Shown piece by piece: positions 1-9,708 of a stretch of 64,000 bases of DNA; within the stretch, counting starts at the first letter, position 1, and every line of letters begins with the position of its first letter. The stretch is from contig JADFYU010000008.1 in NCBI GenBank assembly GCA_015232865.1, forward strand, positions 29,748 through 93,747, in the 5' to 3' direction. A program made the position numbers and the translations under genes. Source of the DNA: Magnetococcales bacterium (GTDB lineage: Bacteria; Pseudomonadota; Magnetococcia; Magnetococcales; UBA8363). The notes beneath the pieces were generated by a model, which saw nothing but the letters and a program-made list of their open reading frames with translations, did not search any database and was not told where the DNA came from.

Positions 1-186
1 GACAACGCCTACATCCCGGATGAATTGATCGACGACTTGAAGGAGAAAATCAAATGTTCGGATCTCCATCGGCACCTGGACGCATTGAAACGGCATCTGG
101 ACAATTATAACTACCCAAAAGCCTTGGCACATCTGAACAAGATGGTCTGTCCTCAAGGATATAAACTACCGGTGAAACCCAAATGA
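1..186 (+). CDS. C-terminal end of a probable hybrid sensor kinase or response regulator (partial)
   Basis: The reading frame is open from the first base and stops with TGA at 184-186, giving about 61 residues whose start lies outside the window. The fragment is charged and helical (LKEKIKCSDLHRHLDALKRH, then LDNYNYPKALAHLNKM), the pattern of leucines, an acidic-Tyr turn and alanines seen at the extreme C-terminus of many large hybrid sensor kinases and HPt-type proteins. The stop overlaps the ATG of the next gene (AATGA), so the two are translationally coupled, and that next gene is a response regulator. A kinase upstream is therefore an inference from tail and context; no catalytic motif is visible here. 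Confidence 0.5.
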   Translation, partial: DNAYIPDELIDDLKEKIKCSDLHRHLDALKRHLDNYNYPKALAHLNKMVCPQGYKLPVKPK

Positions 187-1139
187 ACGAACTGGATAGA
201 TCCAAGCCCTCCATCCTTATCGTGGATGACTCACCCACCAACATCAAAGTGCTGGCCGACGCCCTGAAAGACGATTATTACGTCCGTGTTGCTACGGATG
301 GCATCAATGCACTGGAGATTGTAAAAAAGAACAAACCCATGCTTGTCCTGCTCGATGTCATGATGCCCAATATGGACGGCTACGAGGTTTGTCGAAGGAT
401 CAAAGAGCAAAATGAGACAAAAGATACCGTGGTGATTTTCGTGACGGCAAAATCCGAAGTGTCCGATGAAGAGATTGGATTGAACCTGGGTGCTGTGGAT
501 TACATCGTCAAACCGTTCCACATGCCTATTGTCAGAGCCAGGGTACGCAATCACATTCTGCTCCAACAAAAAACCGACATGCTGGAGTCCATGGCTCTTA
601 TCGATGGACTGACCAATATTCCAAACCGGCGGCATTTCAATCAGAATTTGGAGTTGGAATGGCATCGTGCCCAGCGCAATGACAGACCGCTCTCCCTGAT
701 CATGATGGATGTCGATTTTTTCAAACGCTATAACGACAACTATGGCCACTCCATGGGGGATTCCTGTCTCGAAAAGGTGGCCGCCGCTCTGAACTCCGCC
801 GTTACCCGACCCTCCGACAGGGTAGCGCGCTATGGCGGTGAAGAGTTTGCCGCCCTTCTGCCGGACACGGACGCCAGGGGTGCGCTGTTGATCGCCGAAC
901 GAATTCGTGGCAACGTCGAAGATCTACACCTGCCCCACGAACATTCCGACGCATCTAACTGGGTGACGCTCAGTCTTGGCTTGGCTTGCTTGACGCCACA
1001 ACCGGAGCAGGACTCTTCAACATTGATCAAACAAGCCGATGAAATGCTCTACCGAGCCAAAAAGGCCGGACGAAACCGATGCCTGTGCGCTGAACAACCT
1101 GACTGTACATTCACGCTGAACCGGCCCAATGTAAAATGA
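183..1139 (+). CDS. response regulator with GGDEF domain (diguanylate cyclase)
   Basis: A cytoplasmic REC-GGDEF protein of 318 residues that should make c-di-GMP from two GTP when phosphorylated. REC spans about residues 9-125: acidic pocket VDD at 14-16, phospho-acceptor Asp58 in LLDVMMP, conserved Lys110 in VKPF. GGDEF spans about 135-305: DGLTNIPNRRHF at the start and active site GGEEF at 218-222. An RxxD inhibitory site (RPSD, 209-212) lies five residues upstream, so product inhibition is expected. The ATG overlaps the stop of the preceding probable kinase, which is the likely phosphodonor. Length and order match PleD/WspR-type cyclases with a single receiver. The same kinase-then-overlapping-REC-GGDEF layout recurs at 57.8-62.0 kb. 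Confidence 0.93.
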   Translation: MNELDRSKPSILIVDDSPTNIKVLADALKDDYYVRVATDGINALEIVKKNKPMLVLLDVMMPNMDGYEVCRRIKEQNETKDTVVIFVTAKSEVSDEEIGLNLGAVDYIVKPFHMPIVRARVRNHILLQQKTDMLESMALIDGLTNIPNRRHFNQNLELEWHRAQRNDRPLSLIMMDVDFFKRYNDNYGHSMGDSCLEKVAAALNSAVTRPSDRVARYGGEEFAALLPDTDARGALLIAERIRGNVEDLHLPHEHSDASNWVTLSLGLACLTPQPEQDSSTLIKQADEMLYRAKKAGRNRCLCAEQPDCTFTLNRPNVK

Positions 1140-1257
1140 ACAATAGAAAAACTGGCTTTTGCAAAATAGTCTGCTACCATCTATTTCGCATGTGGATTTG
1201 GAATTTTTCAAGCACAGATAGATGTTGGAAATTGGTCAAGAGTTTGAGGAGAGATTT

Positions 1258-3234
1258 ATGAAGTGGGGTGATTTGAGTCTACAGAAAAAAATTCTCACCG
1301 GAATCGGTTGCGTCATCATACTGCTGATTGCTGTTAGTTACCGGTCTTTGTCAGGTATCTCTGGAATGGTTGACGATGGCATGGAGGTTGTCGGAGGCAA
1401 TCGACTCCGGGGTGAGATTCTCCAAAAGGAGATCGACCATCTCAACTGGGCCAATCAGGTCAGCTCCTTTATCAGCAATGACAAGGTTTCAGAGTTGAGC
1501 GTCCAGTTGGACCATACAAAATGTGCGTTTGGAAAATGGTTGTACGGAGAGGGACGCCGGCAGGCCGAAGCTCAACTCCCACAGTTGAAACCTGTTCTAC
1601 AGGCGATTGAAAAGCCCCATGAGACCCTGCATGAATCGGCACAGAAAATCAAGATGGTGTTTAAGCAGGCCGACAAGAATCTGCCTGCTTTTCTAGCTCA
1701 AAAAGAGTCGGACCATCTCGCTTGGGCCGGGACCGTACAGAATGCAATTTTGACCCAGGCTTCGACACTGAGCGTTCAACTGGACCCCAGCCAATGTGGA
1801 TTTGGTAAATTCATGTATGGACCGGAAGGCCAGAAAATGCGTGATGAAGATCAGATTCTCGCTCAACTCCTCGATGAAACAGACCCGGTTCACAGACGTC
1901 TCCACGCTGGTGGAAAATCAATCAAACAGGCATTGGAGTCCAAAGCATACACCCAGGCCACCTCCCACTACAACACCTCGGTTCTGCCAGAACTGATCCA
2001 GGTGAGAACGTTATTGGGAAAGATGCAAACGAGAGCCGGGGAAAACCTTCAAGGCAAATCGGCAGCGGAATCTATTTTTTCGTCCGAAACCCAGCCCGCC
2101 TTGAAAGAGGTTCAAGACCACCTTCATCAGTTGGTCGAGATTTCCAATGACAATATCATGTCCGAGGAAACCATGATGACCAATGCGGTAGAGACGCGTA
2201 CAGCGGTGGTCATCATCTCTGTAATCGCCTTGATTATTGGGGTGGTATTGGCCCTATTCATTGCTCGGTCCATCACCAAACCACTATTAAAAAGTCTGGA
2301 TTTTGCCAAGCGGGTTTCAGAAGGAGATCTGACCCAGAAACTGGAGCTGCATCAGTCCGATGAGGTGGGCCGGTTGGTCCAGGCGCTCAACATCATGGTC
2401 AACAAACTGCAAAGTGTCGTCGGTGATGTCTCCAGAGCGTCAGGGCAAGTAGCGGCCGGCAGTAGGGAGCTGTCAGACTCCGCCAACAATATGGCTCAAG
2501 GGGCGACACAACAGGCCGCATCCATCGAAGAGACCTCCTCGGCAATGGAGCAGATGGCATCCGGTATTCAGCAAAACACTGAAAATGCCACTCAAACAGA
2601 GAAAATTGCCAATCAAGCGGCAAAAGACGCCAAAGAGGGCGGCATTGCCGTAGCCAAAGCGGTGAACGCCATGAAGGAGATTGCCAACAAGATCTCCATC
2701 ATCGAGGAAATTTCCCGTCAAACCAACCTGCTCGCCCTCAATGCGGCCATTGAAGCGGCTCGGGCTGGTGAGCATGGCAAAGGGTTTGCCGTGGTGGCCG
2801 CCGAGGTGAGAAAGCTTGCAGAACGCAGTCAGATGGCCGCCGGAGAAATCGGACAACTCTCCTCATCAAGTGTCACGATTGCCGAACAGACGGGAGAGAT
2901 CATCACCCGTCTGGTTCCAGACATCCAGAAAACAGCCGACTTGATCCAGGAGATCGCCTCCTCCAGCCAGGAGCAAAACCAGGGTGCGGATCAGATCAAT
3001 CAGGCGATTCAGCAACTGGATCAGGTCATTCAACAAAATGCGGGAGCCTCGGAGCAGATGGCCGCCACCTCCGAAGAGCTGTCAGCTCAGGCCGAACTGA
3101 TGTCCCAAGCTATCAGCTTTTTCAAGCTGGATGAGAAAAAAACATCGAGGAGTGCTGCACAAAAAAGAGTATCGTACGATGGCGGCAGAGAGGTGGCCAG
3201 AATCTCAGATGAGCGTCATTTCGAACGTTTTTAG
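1258..3234 (+). CDS. methyl-accepting chemotaxis protein with two periplasmic CZB-like domains
   Basis: A 658-residue transmembrane chemoreceptor. I chose the ATG at 1258 because GAGGAG lies seven bases upstream; an in-frame ATG at 1222 lacks such a site. TM1 is near residues 13-30 and TM2 near 316-338 ([20 protein letters not shown]), followed by a HAMP domain ([20 protein letters not shown]) and the signalling hairpin whose tip reads [20 protein letters not shown] near 485-505. The periplasmic part holds two copies of a CZB-like pattern: DHLNW with CAFGKWLYG and HETLH, then DHLAW with CGFGKFMYG and HRRLH. In the known CZB family the His and Cys residues bind zinc. Most described CZB domains are cytoplasmic and single, so the tandem periplasmic placement is notable. 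The ligand is unknown; zinc or hypochlorous-acid sensing is only suggested by the family. Confidence 0.92.
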   Translation: MKWGDLSLQKKILTGIGCVIILLIAVSYRSLSGISGMVDDGMEVVGGNRLRGEILQKEIDHLNWANQVSSFISNDKVSELSVQLDHTKCAFGKWLYGEGRRQAEAQLPQLKPVLQAIEKPHETLHESAQKIKMVFKQADKNLPAFLAQKESDHLAWAGTVQNAILTQASTLSVQLDPSQCGFGKFMYGPEGQKMRDEDQILAQLLDETDPVHRRLHAGGKSIKQALESKAYTQATSHYNTSVLPELIQVRTLLGKMQTRAGENLQGKSAAESIFSSETQPALKEVQDHLHQLVEISNDNIMSEETMMTNAVETRTAVVIISVIALIIGVVLALFIARSITKPLLKSLDFAKRVSEGDLTQKLELHQSDEVGRLVQALNIMVNKLQSVVGDVSRASGQVAAGSRELSDSANNMAQGATQQAASIEETSSAMEQMASGIQQNTENATQTEKIANQAAKDAKEGGIAVAKAVNAMKEIANKISIIEEISRQTNLLALNAAIEAARAGEHGKGFAVVAAEVRKLAERSQMAAGEIGQLSSSSVTIAEQTGEIITRLVPDIQKTADLIQEIASSSQEQNQGADQINQAIQQLDQVIQQNAGASEQMAATSEELSAQAELMSQAISFFKLDEKKTSRSAAQKRVSYDGGREVARISDERHFERF

Positions 3235-3263
3235 GAGAGTTAACCAGCATTTTTTCTATTGGC

Positions 3264-6200
3264 ATGGAGCGCTCATTGCTTTTTTCCTTCCAGCAAGGCA
3301 GCGGGTTGCCAACCAGGGCGGACCGGACCTATCCTCTAGCCGCCAATCAGCGGGATTTATGGCTGGAACAGTTGAGCCAGGCCGGTTCCCGCCACCTGAT
3401 TGTCGGTGGGTACGGTTATATTCATACGGTTTTGGATAGCGGCCGATTGCAACAGGCACTGGTTAGGCTTGTTCAAGAGACCGATGCTCTGCGATTGATT
3501 CCAGCCAGCCAGGGTGCGCGCGTCGTTCAGGTGTATCAATCCGACATTCTCCCCAAGCTGGAGGTGAAAACTTTTGCCAAAGAGGAGTGGGAGAAGGCGC
3601 GATCTTGGATCATCGCTCGGTTTCTCTCCCCTTTTCCCCTGGATGGCTCTCCCCTGTACCGATTCGAGATCGCCCAGGTGGAGACGGTCGGCACCCTCTT
3701 TTCCAACAAATACCATCATGTGCTCATCGATGGTTTTTCAACCTCCATCTTGCTGCGGCGGTGGGCTGATATTTATAACGCCCTGACCGAGAACCGCCCC
3801 GTTCAGAAGAAAAATCCCCATACCCTCTCCTATCTCGATTATCTGGAATCAGAATCGAACTATCGCAGCGGGGCGGCATACATTCGGGACAGGAACTATT
3901 GGCAGGGGCTGTTGAATCGTCCGCTGCCGACGCTGTTTGGCGGCCGGGAGGTTCAGCCAGAACCGATTTCCACACGCTCCCTGACTTTTCTCAGGCCGGA
4001 CTATGATCGCCTGGCCCAATGGAGTCAGCGTTATAAAGGGGGGACGCCCTATCATCTGTTTCTCGGCTTGCTGGGGTTGTTGTTCCTGGATGGGGATCAA
4101 GAGGAGGAGATGGTAATCGGTATCCCGGTCCACCATCGCAGCGGTCGATTTCGCAACACGCCGGGCATGTTGGTGGACCTGAACCCCCTTTTGCTCCGAT
4201 GGAATCCGCAACAGAGCTTTTCCGACTGGATAGATGAGGTCATTCGACAGTTGAGAAGCAGTTTCCGGCACAAACGGTTTCCAGTTGGAGAGATGGCCGG
4301 GCTGGCTGGAACGACTGGCGAAAATCGCCGCCTGTTTGATATCGTTCTCACCCACGACAAGTGGGATCTATCCACCCATTTTCAGGGCGTCCCCTCCCAC
4401 TCCGTCCGTCTGTTTCCCGGCCTGGCCACCCATGCGTTGCTGGTGACCATTCTGGAGAACCATCCCAATGAAGCGGTGCAACTGTGCTTTGACTTCAATA
4501 CCGGTCTGTTTACCGAGCCGGAAATGCAGACACTGCTTCGTCGAGCCAAACATCTGCTCGATCAGGTGATGACCCACCCTGATCAACCGTTGCAACAGTT
4601 GGACCGACTGCCCGCGACCGAACGGCAACAGTTGTTGAGTGTGTTTAACGCACCCGTTTCAGAATCCGATCCACCTTGGCAACCGGTTATTCGGGGCTTC
4701 GAAAGCCAGGTCCGGCACAATCCCGATGCCATCGCCATTCGTTGGGCCGGTCAAACCGTCACCTATGGCCAACTGAACCAGACGGTAGTAACTCTGGCGG
4801 ACCATCTTCAGACTTTAGGAGTCGGCCCGGAAGTGGCGGTCGGGGTTTATTTGTCGCGCTCACCAACTCAAATCGCCGCCCTGTTGGCCATTTTTAAGGC
4901 CGGTGGTGCCTATATACCTTTAGACCCGGAGCACCCGGTGGAGCGTCTTCGGGAATCGACGCAAAATGCGGCTATCCCTCTGATCATCAGTTGCCGGGAC
5001 CAGGCTGAGCAAATAACAGAGATCGGCTGCCCGGTTTTGGTTCTCTCATTGGCCAACAACGGCCTTCCTGATCATCTCCCCCAGAAAAAACATCGACCCA
5101 TCGAACCGGGGCCAAAACCGGATGGAGACAGCCTGGCCTATGTGATCCACACCTCGGGAACCACCGGGCTGCCCAAAGGGGTGATGGTGGGGCAGAGAGC
5201 CTTGGCCTATCGGCTGGAGTGGTTGAGAGGGTGTTTTCAACCAACGGATCAGGATCGTTTTTTCCAGTTCTTCCGTTTGGGATTCGACCCTTCGGCCCAT
5301 GAAATTTTTCTGCCCCTGACCGTTGGTGCCTGTTTGGTTTTGCCGCCCGCTGGAAGACAGACCCCACAGGCCTTGGCAAACCTGATTATTCAAGAACAGG
5401 TGACGGTGCTCTCCCTGGTTCCGACCATGGCGGAGGCGGTGTTAAAGGCATCCGTCAATTTGCACATCACCTCTTTGCGTATTGTCACCAGCGGTGGCGA
5501 GGCCTTGTCCGTTACCCTGGCCCGACAGATAAAAGAGCGCTGGAGGTGTCGCCTGCTTAATTTTTACGGACCGACCGAAGCCACCATTCTTGCCAGTTGC
5601 TGGGAAGGCGACCCCACCAAGGAGCAGCAGACCATTCCCTTGGGCAGACCCATCAAGCAGACCCAGATCCATATTCTGGACCCGCAGGGGAATCTCCTGC
5701 CAACGGGAAAACCGGGTGAAATCGTTATCGGTGGTGAAGGGTTGGCCCGAGGTTATCTCAACCAGACCAGCATGACCAACGAACGGTTTATCGCCGACCC
5801 CTTCCGTTCCACCCCCGGAGCGCGACTCTATCGAACCGGGGATCGTGGTGCCTGGCGTAGCGATGGTCAACTGCTGTTTTTGGGACGGTTGGATCGCCAG
5901 ATCAAACTGCGGGGATACCGCATCGAATTGACCGAGATCGAGGCGGTGTTGTTGCGCCATCCCTCCATCAAACAGGCGGTCGTACAATTTGATCAGGATA
6001 CCGGTTCGACGCAGCCTGACTATCTGTATGCTCACCTGGTTGGGAAACCGACCCACCCCCCACTAAAACCGGAGGAGATTCGGCAGTATTTGCAGAACCA
6101 TCTTCCCGACTACATGATTCCAACCGCCATTGATGTCATTCAACAGCTGCCCCTGACCGAAAACGGCAAGATCGACCCACAGCGACTTTCAAAGCTGCAA

Positions 6201-7229
6201 CGGGGAAACAAAGAGGATCATCACCAATTGGTTGCGCCAAAAACAGCGTTGGAAAACGAGCTTATGAAGCTCTGGCAAAGCCATCTTTGCCAAATGGAGA
6301 TCAGCACAGACGATGATTTTTTTGCTTTGGGTGGAGACTCTCTGGGCGCATTGGCCATAATGGCCGCCGTAGAAAACCGGTATGCCATCACCCTGCCCTT
6401 GAACACCCTGTTTCAACAACCCACCATCGCCGATCTGGGCCTGCTGATCGAAAGTCGATTGAACAAGACCGCTCCCCCGGTCTCGCCGGCCCGAACAAAA
6501 ACAGGGCCGGCCTGTATCACCCTGACCCCCATTCGATCCGACATCAAGCAAAACAGACCCTTTTTCTGTATTGCCTCCGCCTTGGGGGACCGCAAACGCC
6601 TGGGCCGGGTGGCCAGATCTTTGGGACAGCAGCAGCCATTTTTTCTTCTTCTGCCGCCGCAAAACTGGCCGGGCTCCTATGAGCCTCCGACCGTTACCGG
6701 ATTGGCACAGGCCTATGCCGATCTCATTCGGCAGACTCAGACAGGAGAGGAGATTCATATCGGCGGCTACTCCATCGGCGGCTCGGTCGCTCTGGCGGTG
6801 GGAAGAGTTCTGCATCAGCAGGGGTGGCAGGTTCATTCACCGATTCTGCTGGACACCATCTATCCAATCCTGATCGGCCTCTATCTCAGAGTCTATCGTC
6901 TGGTCAGTACGATCATCGACAAAGGCGGCCTGTATCGTTTTCACTGGAGCAGACGGTTCGGAGATTCTGGATTGATGCTGCACCTGATGGCCCTGAAAAA
7001 TGAGCCGGAACAGAGTTTTCCCGGTTCGGTCATTCTGTTTCAGGGCACCCCCATGTCCGGCTGGTCCTGGCGGTTGTTTGGTCGTCATAAACGCTATTTC
7101 TCAGCCGGACTTGAGAGCTGTTTCATCAACGGCGGTCACGCCGGCATGACCCGTGGCAGGTATCTGAACCGGTTGGTCGAAGAATTGCGGAGCATATTGG
7201 CCAAAAAGCAAAGCGGAGGGAGCGGCTGA
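3264..7229 (+). CDS. single-module nonribosomal peptide synthetase (C-A-T-TE)
   Basis: A 1321-residue NRPS with one complete module and its own release domain. Condensation domain about residues 15-450, with catalytic HHVLIDG near 152. Adenylation domain about 470-970: HTSGTTGLPKG near 630, NFYGPTE near 768, RGYRIELTEIE, and the A10 lysine in LTENGKI. The A4 stretch GFDPSAHEIF keeps the Asp that contacts an alpha-amino group, so an amino acid substrate is likely; I do not predict which. Carrier domain with phosphopantetheine Ser in LGGDSL near 1026. Thioesterase about 1070-1310 with GYSIGG near 1169 and NGGHAGM near 1290. An N-terminal C domain in a single module may be an acyl-starter type or accept an intermediate from another synthetase. 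No phosphopantetheinyl transferase or MbtH gene is in the window. Ribosome site before the ATG is weak. Confidence 0.93.
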   Translation: MERSLLFSFQQGSGLPTRADRTYPLAANQRDLWLEQLSQAGSRHLIVGGYGYIHTVLDSGRLQQALVRLVQETDALRLIPASQGARVVQVYQSDILPKLEVKTFAKEEWEKARSWIIARFLSPFPLDGSPLYRFEIAQVETVGTLFSNKYHHVLIDGFSTSILLRRWADIYNALTENRPVQKKNPHTLSYLDYLESESNYRSGAAYIRDRNYWQGLLNRPLPTLFGGREVQPEPISTRSLTFLRPDYDRLAQWSQRYKGGTPYHLFLGLLGLLFLDGDQEEEMVIGIPVHHRSGRFRNTPGMLVDLNPLLLRWNPQQSFSDWIDEVIRQLRSSFRHKRFPVGEMAGLAGTTGENRRLFDIVLTHDKWDLSTHFQGVPSHSVRLFPGLATHALLVTILENHPNEAVQLCFDFNTGLFTEPEMQTLLRRAKHLLDQVMTHPDQPLQQLDRLPATERQQLLSVFNAPVSESDPPWQPVIRGFESQVRHNPDAIAIRWAGQTVTYGQLNQTVVTLADHLQTLGVGPEVAVGVYLSRSPTQIAALLAIFKAGGAYIPLDPEHPVERLRESTQNAAIPLIISCRDQAEQITEIGCPVLVLSLANNGLPDHLPQKKHRPIEPGPKPDGDSLAYVIHTSGTTGLPKGVMVGQRALAYRLEWLRGCFQPTDQDRFFQFFRLGFDPSAHEIFLPLTVGACLVLPPAGRQTPQALANLIIQEQVTVLSLVPTMAEAVLKASVNLHITSLRIVTSGGEALSVTLARQIKERWRCRLLNFYGPTEATILASCWEGDPTKEQQTIPLGRPIKQTQIHILDPQGNLLPTGKPGEIVIGGEGLARGYLNQTSMTNERFIADPFRSTPGARLYRTGDRGAWRSDGQLLFLGRLDRQIKLRGYRIELTEIEAVLLRHPSIKQAVVQFDQDTGSTQPDYLYAHLVGKPTHPPLKPEEIRQYLQNHLPDYMIPTAIDVIQQLPLTENGKIDPQRLSKLQRGNKEDHHQLVAPKTALENELMKLWQSHLCQMEISTDDDFFALGGDSLGALAIMAAVENRYAITLPLNTLFQQPTIADLGLLIESRLNKTAPPVSPARTKTGPACITLTPIRSDIKQNRPFFCIASALGDRKRLGRVARSLGQQQPFFLLLPPQNWPGSYEPPTVTGLAQAYADLIRQTQTGEEIHIGGYSIGGSVALAVGRVLHQQGWQVHSPILLDTIYPILIGLYLRVYRLVSTIIDKGGLYRFHWSRRFGDSGLMLHLMALKNEPEQSFPGSVILFQGTPMSGWSWRLFGRHKRYFSAGLESCFINGGHAGMTRGRYLNRLVEELRSILAKKQSGGSG

Positions 7230-7877
7230 TCAAATCTGTTTTTTTTTCTTTAAAATACGCATAAAAAACCAAGCGATACCGGCACCGGTCCCCACGACGG
7301 AGACAATAAAAAAGGCCAGTGCTGCGGGACTTTGAAAATCCATATCTCTGAAGAGAACATATTGAATGCCCAGGGCCGGAGTTGAAAACAGCACGGTGTA
7401 GAGCATGTACCGACCAAAGGAGATGTTGGTTAAACCGATGGCATAGCTGACCAGGTCGAAAAAGGCGAAGCCGAACAGGCGGGAGAACAGCAGCAGGGTA
7501 ACCTCATCGGCCCGTTCCAGACGATCCACGGTCTGCATTCGCTCTGGCCCCAACAGTCGTTGGACCAACGGTTTACCATATCGCCTGGCCAAAAAAAAGT
7601 TGATCATGGCGCTTAGAACACTGGAGACCATCAACATGAGGGTCGCCATATCGAAGCCGTATAGCTTCAGGGAGAGCAAAATACCCGGCGCACCCGGTAG
7701 TGGAGCCAATACCTGGGAAAGCAGTAAAAACAGGGTCAGAAAAACCGGACCGAAGGGACCGATGGCTGAAGTGACTTGATTGAGCAGAGCTTGATCGACC
7801 AACAAAACGACGAGAACAATGAGTGCAGCGAGAAGACCACCAACCCGTTTTGCCCTGCTGTTATCACGGTTTTTCAT
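7230..7877 (-). CDS. TVP38/TMEM64-like (VTT domain) integral membrane protein
   Basis: A 215-residue inner-membrane protein with about five hydrophobic segments. After TM1 (LLAALIVLVVLLVDQALL) comes the signature stretch of the VTT/SNARE-associated family: LAPLPGAPGILLSLKLYGF, then SAMINFFLARRYGKPLVQRL, and a late loop with GLTNISFGRYM. Relatives (YdjX/YdjZ, DedA-like) are linked to membrane homeostasis or lipid scrambling, but substrates are poorly known. It is encoded opposite to the NRPS and meets it tail to tail: the two stops abut in TGATCA at 7227-7232. A very basic tail (KKKKQI) should be cytoplasmic. The role in this locus is unknown; it may be unrelated to the peptide product. Confidence 0.78.
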   Translation of the reverse strand: MKNRDNSRAKRVGGLLAALIVLVVLLVDQALLNQVTSAIGPFGPVFLTLFLLLSQVLAPLPGAPGILLSLKLYGFDMATLMLMVSSVLSAMINFFLARRYGKPLVQRLLGPERMQTVDRLERADEVTLLLFSRLFGFAFFDLVSYAIGLTNISFGRYMLYTVLFSTPALGIQYVLFRDMDFQSPAALAFFIVSVVGTGAGIAWFFMRILKKKKQI

Positions 7878-8001
7878 CTATTTTCCGTTGGATCGTCCAA
7901 TTCTGTAATGGAGCCGAATCTGGGATAATTCTACCCGGATTGCAGAGTATAGCACTGGCGAAAACCAAAGATCCAGCCTCTACCGATGAGGAGTACAGAC
8001 C

Positions 8002-9696
8002 ATGAACAACTCAACAGCCACCCCAACCATGCGGATTGTCATGATTCAACCGGCCAGCTATGATGAAGAGGGTTACGTCATTCAATTCTGGCGGGTGTTC
8101 AACACCAACTACACCCTTTCTGCCATTCACGGCATGTTGCTGGGCGCAGCCCAAACGATCTGCCCGAAGGAAACGGGCCGGTTGGAGATCCGACCGATCG
8201 ATGAAAGCTGCGAAATCATCGACCGGCCAGCCTTGATCCAGTGGATGAAAGGGGCCGACCGCTGCCTGGTCATGCTGGTTGGGGTTCTGTCCGCCCACTA
8301 TCCCCGTTCCGTCGATCTGGCGCGGGAGTTTTCCGCCGCTCACATTCGGGTCATCATCGGTGGTTTTCATGTCAGCGCCTGTCTGAGCACCACCCCGGAC
8401 TGGAGCCCGTGCCTGGAGGCTGCCCGCACGGTTGGAGCCTCACTGTTTGCCGGTGAAATGGAGGGGATGGAAGAGGATCTGCTCCGGGATGCCTGGCTGG
8501 GGGAGTTAAAACCGTTCTATAGCCAACTCGAACAGTTACCCAACCTGCGTGGCGCACCCCCCCCCTACTTGGAAAAAAGACTGATTGACCGAATGGCGAC
8601 TCCCGTTGCCGGTATCGAGTTGGGTCGCGGCTGCCCTTATAAATGCAGTTTTTGCTGTATCATCAATGTGTTTGGCAACAAATACCGTTCCCGGTCAGCC
8701 GAAGAACTTCAAGACCATCTACGCCATTGCTGCCAATCCGGTGTCGTTCGTTTTACCCTGGTCGATGACAACCTATCCCGCAACCCGCAGTGGCGGATTT
8801 TGTTTGAGATCATGGGCAAACTACGAGAGGAAGAGGGGTTGAAACTGGATTTTTTCATGCAGATCGATGCCCGTGCCCATTTGCTCAACGGATTTGTCGA
8901 GGGGGCCAAACGAGCCGGTTGTTCGCGGGTGTTCATCGGAATCGAGTCGGTACGAGATGTCAATCTGGTCGATGCCAACAAACGGACCAGCCCGATTTCC
9001 GAGTTGAAAAAAATGGCCCTGACCTGGAAAAAAGTCGGGATCATGGTCTATGGTGGCTATATCATTGGCATGCCGCAAGATACCCCGGAGCGAGTTGAAG
9101 AAGATATTCGAACCTTGCAGGATGAAATCGCCGTTGACGCCCTGCACTTTTCCATGCTGACCCCCCTGCCCGGTTCAAAAGACCATCAGCGATTATTGGA
9201 AAACGGGGCCTTTCTCCACCCGGATTTCAACTGCTACGACGGCATTCACGCCCTGACCCCCCATCCATCCATGTCAAAAGAGGTCTGGGAACAGCTCTAC
9301 ATTAAGAGTTGGAAATGGCTTTTTTCAAGCCGATACATCCGACGGGTGTTTCAGCGGGCTATTTTGTTCAAGCTTCCGGTCAACGAAATTTTTGGCCTTC
9401 AGTTGCTCTTTAGCGGCTCGATTCCCCTGGAGGGGATCTCCCCTCTTGAGGGGGGAATATGGCGGCATAAAGTGCGAACCGATCGTCGTCCAAGCCATTC
9501 CATAGAAACAATCTGGCGTTTTTACCCCAAACGCCTGCGGGAAATCATTACGGTTCAGATCGGGGGTTGGGTTTGGCGATTTATCCGGCTCAAGCTGTTG
9601 CTGTTATGGGCCAGAACAGAGCTATGGCTGGGTTTGACCGGTATGGATCGGGCGATCATTCTGGACCCAAAAGAGCAAAAGAGCGATTTATCCTAG
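8002..9696 (+). CDS. B12-binding domain radical SAM protein
   Basis: A 564-residue enzyme. The N-terminal part (about 10-190) resembles the cobalamin-binding fold of this class (IRVIIGGFHVSA), and the radical SAM domain follows with the [4Fe-4S] cysteines C211, C215 and C218 in GRGCPYKCSFCC. Further conserved strands include LVDDNLSRN, FIGIESV and YGGYIIGMPQDTPE. Such proteins use a 5-prime-deoxyadenosyl radical, often with methylcobalamin to methylate unactivated carbon; the true reaction here is not known. A good ribosome site (GAGGAG, ten bases upstream) supports the start. The gene lies between the NRPS and an O-methyltransferase, so tailoring of a small molecule is possible, but intervening genes point the other way. 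Its stop TAG falls inside a copy of the intergenic palindromic repeat. Confidence 0.87.
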   Translation: MNNSTATPTMRIVMIQPASYDEEGYVIQFWRVFNTNYTLSAIHGMLLGAAQTICPKETGRLEIRPIDESCEIIDRPALIQWMKGADRCLVMLVGVLSAHYPRSVDLAREFSAAHIRVIIGGFHVSACLSTTPDWSPCLEAARTVGASLFAGEMEGMEEDLLRDAWLGELKPFYSQLEQLPNLRGAPPPYLEKRLIDRMATPVAGIELGRGCPYKCSFCCIINVFGNKYRSRSAEELQDHLRHCCQSGVVRFTLVDDNLSRNPQWRILFEIMGKLREEEGLKLDFFMQIDARAHLLNGFVEGAKRAGCSRVFIGIESVRDVNLVDANKRTSPISELKKMALTWKKVGIMVYGGYIIGMPQDTPERVEEDIRTLQDEIAVDALHFSMLTPLPGSKDHQRLLENGAFLHPDFNCYDGIHALTPHPSMSKEVWEQLYIKSWKWLFSSRYIRRVFQRAILFKLPVNEIFGLQLLFSGSIPLEGISPLEGGIWRHKVRTDRRPSHSIETIWRFYPKRLREIITVQIGGWVWRFIRLKLLLLWARTELWLGLTGMDRAIILDPKEQKSDLS

Positions 9697-9708
9697 ATTC
9701 GGCAGTTG
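9692..9708. repeat. half copy of the CCTAG palindromic repeat, supplying two stop codons
   Basis: The sequence CCTAGATTCGGCAGTTG differs by one base from the 17-base terminus of the full copy at 27684. It sits exactly at the convergent ends of two genes: read on the plus strand its TAG (9694-9696) ends the radical SAM gene, and read on the minus strand the same CTAG gives the TAG that ends the patatin gene after codons for Asn-Cys-Arg-Ile. No second terminus is visible within 200 bases. Confidence 0.75.

Noticed and set aside
8556..8568. C-run in the radical SAM gene as a phase-variation tract
   Set aside because: It encodes Pro-Pro-Pro in a normal loop, the frame is intact on both sides, and such short runs are common.
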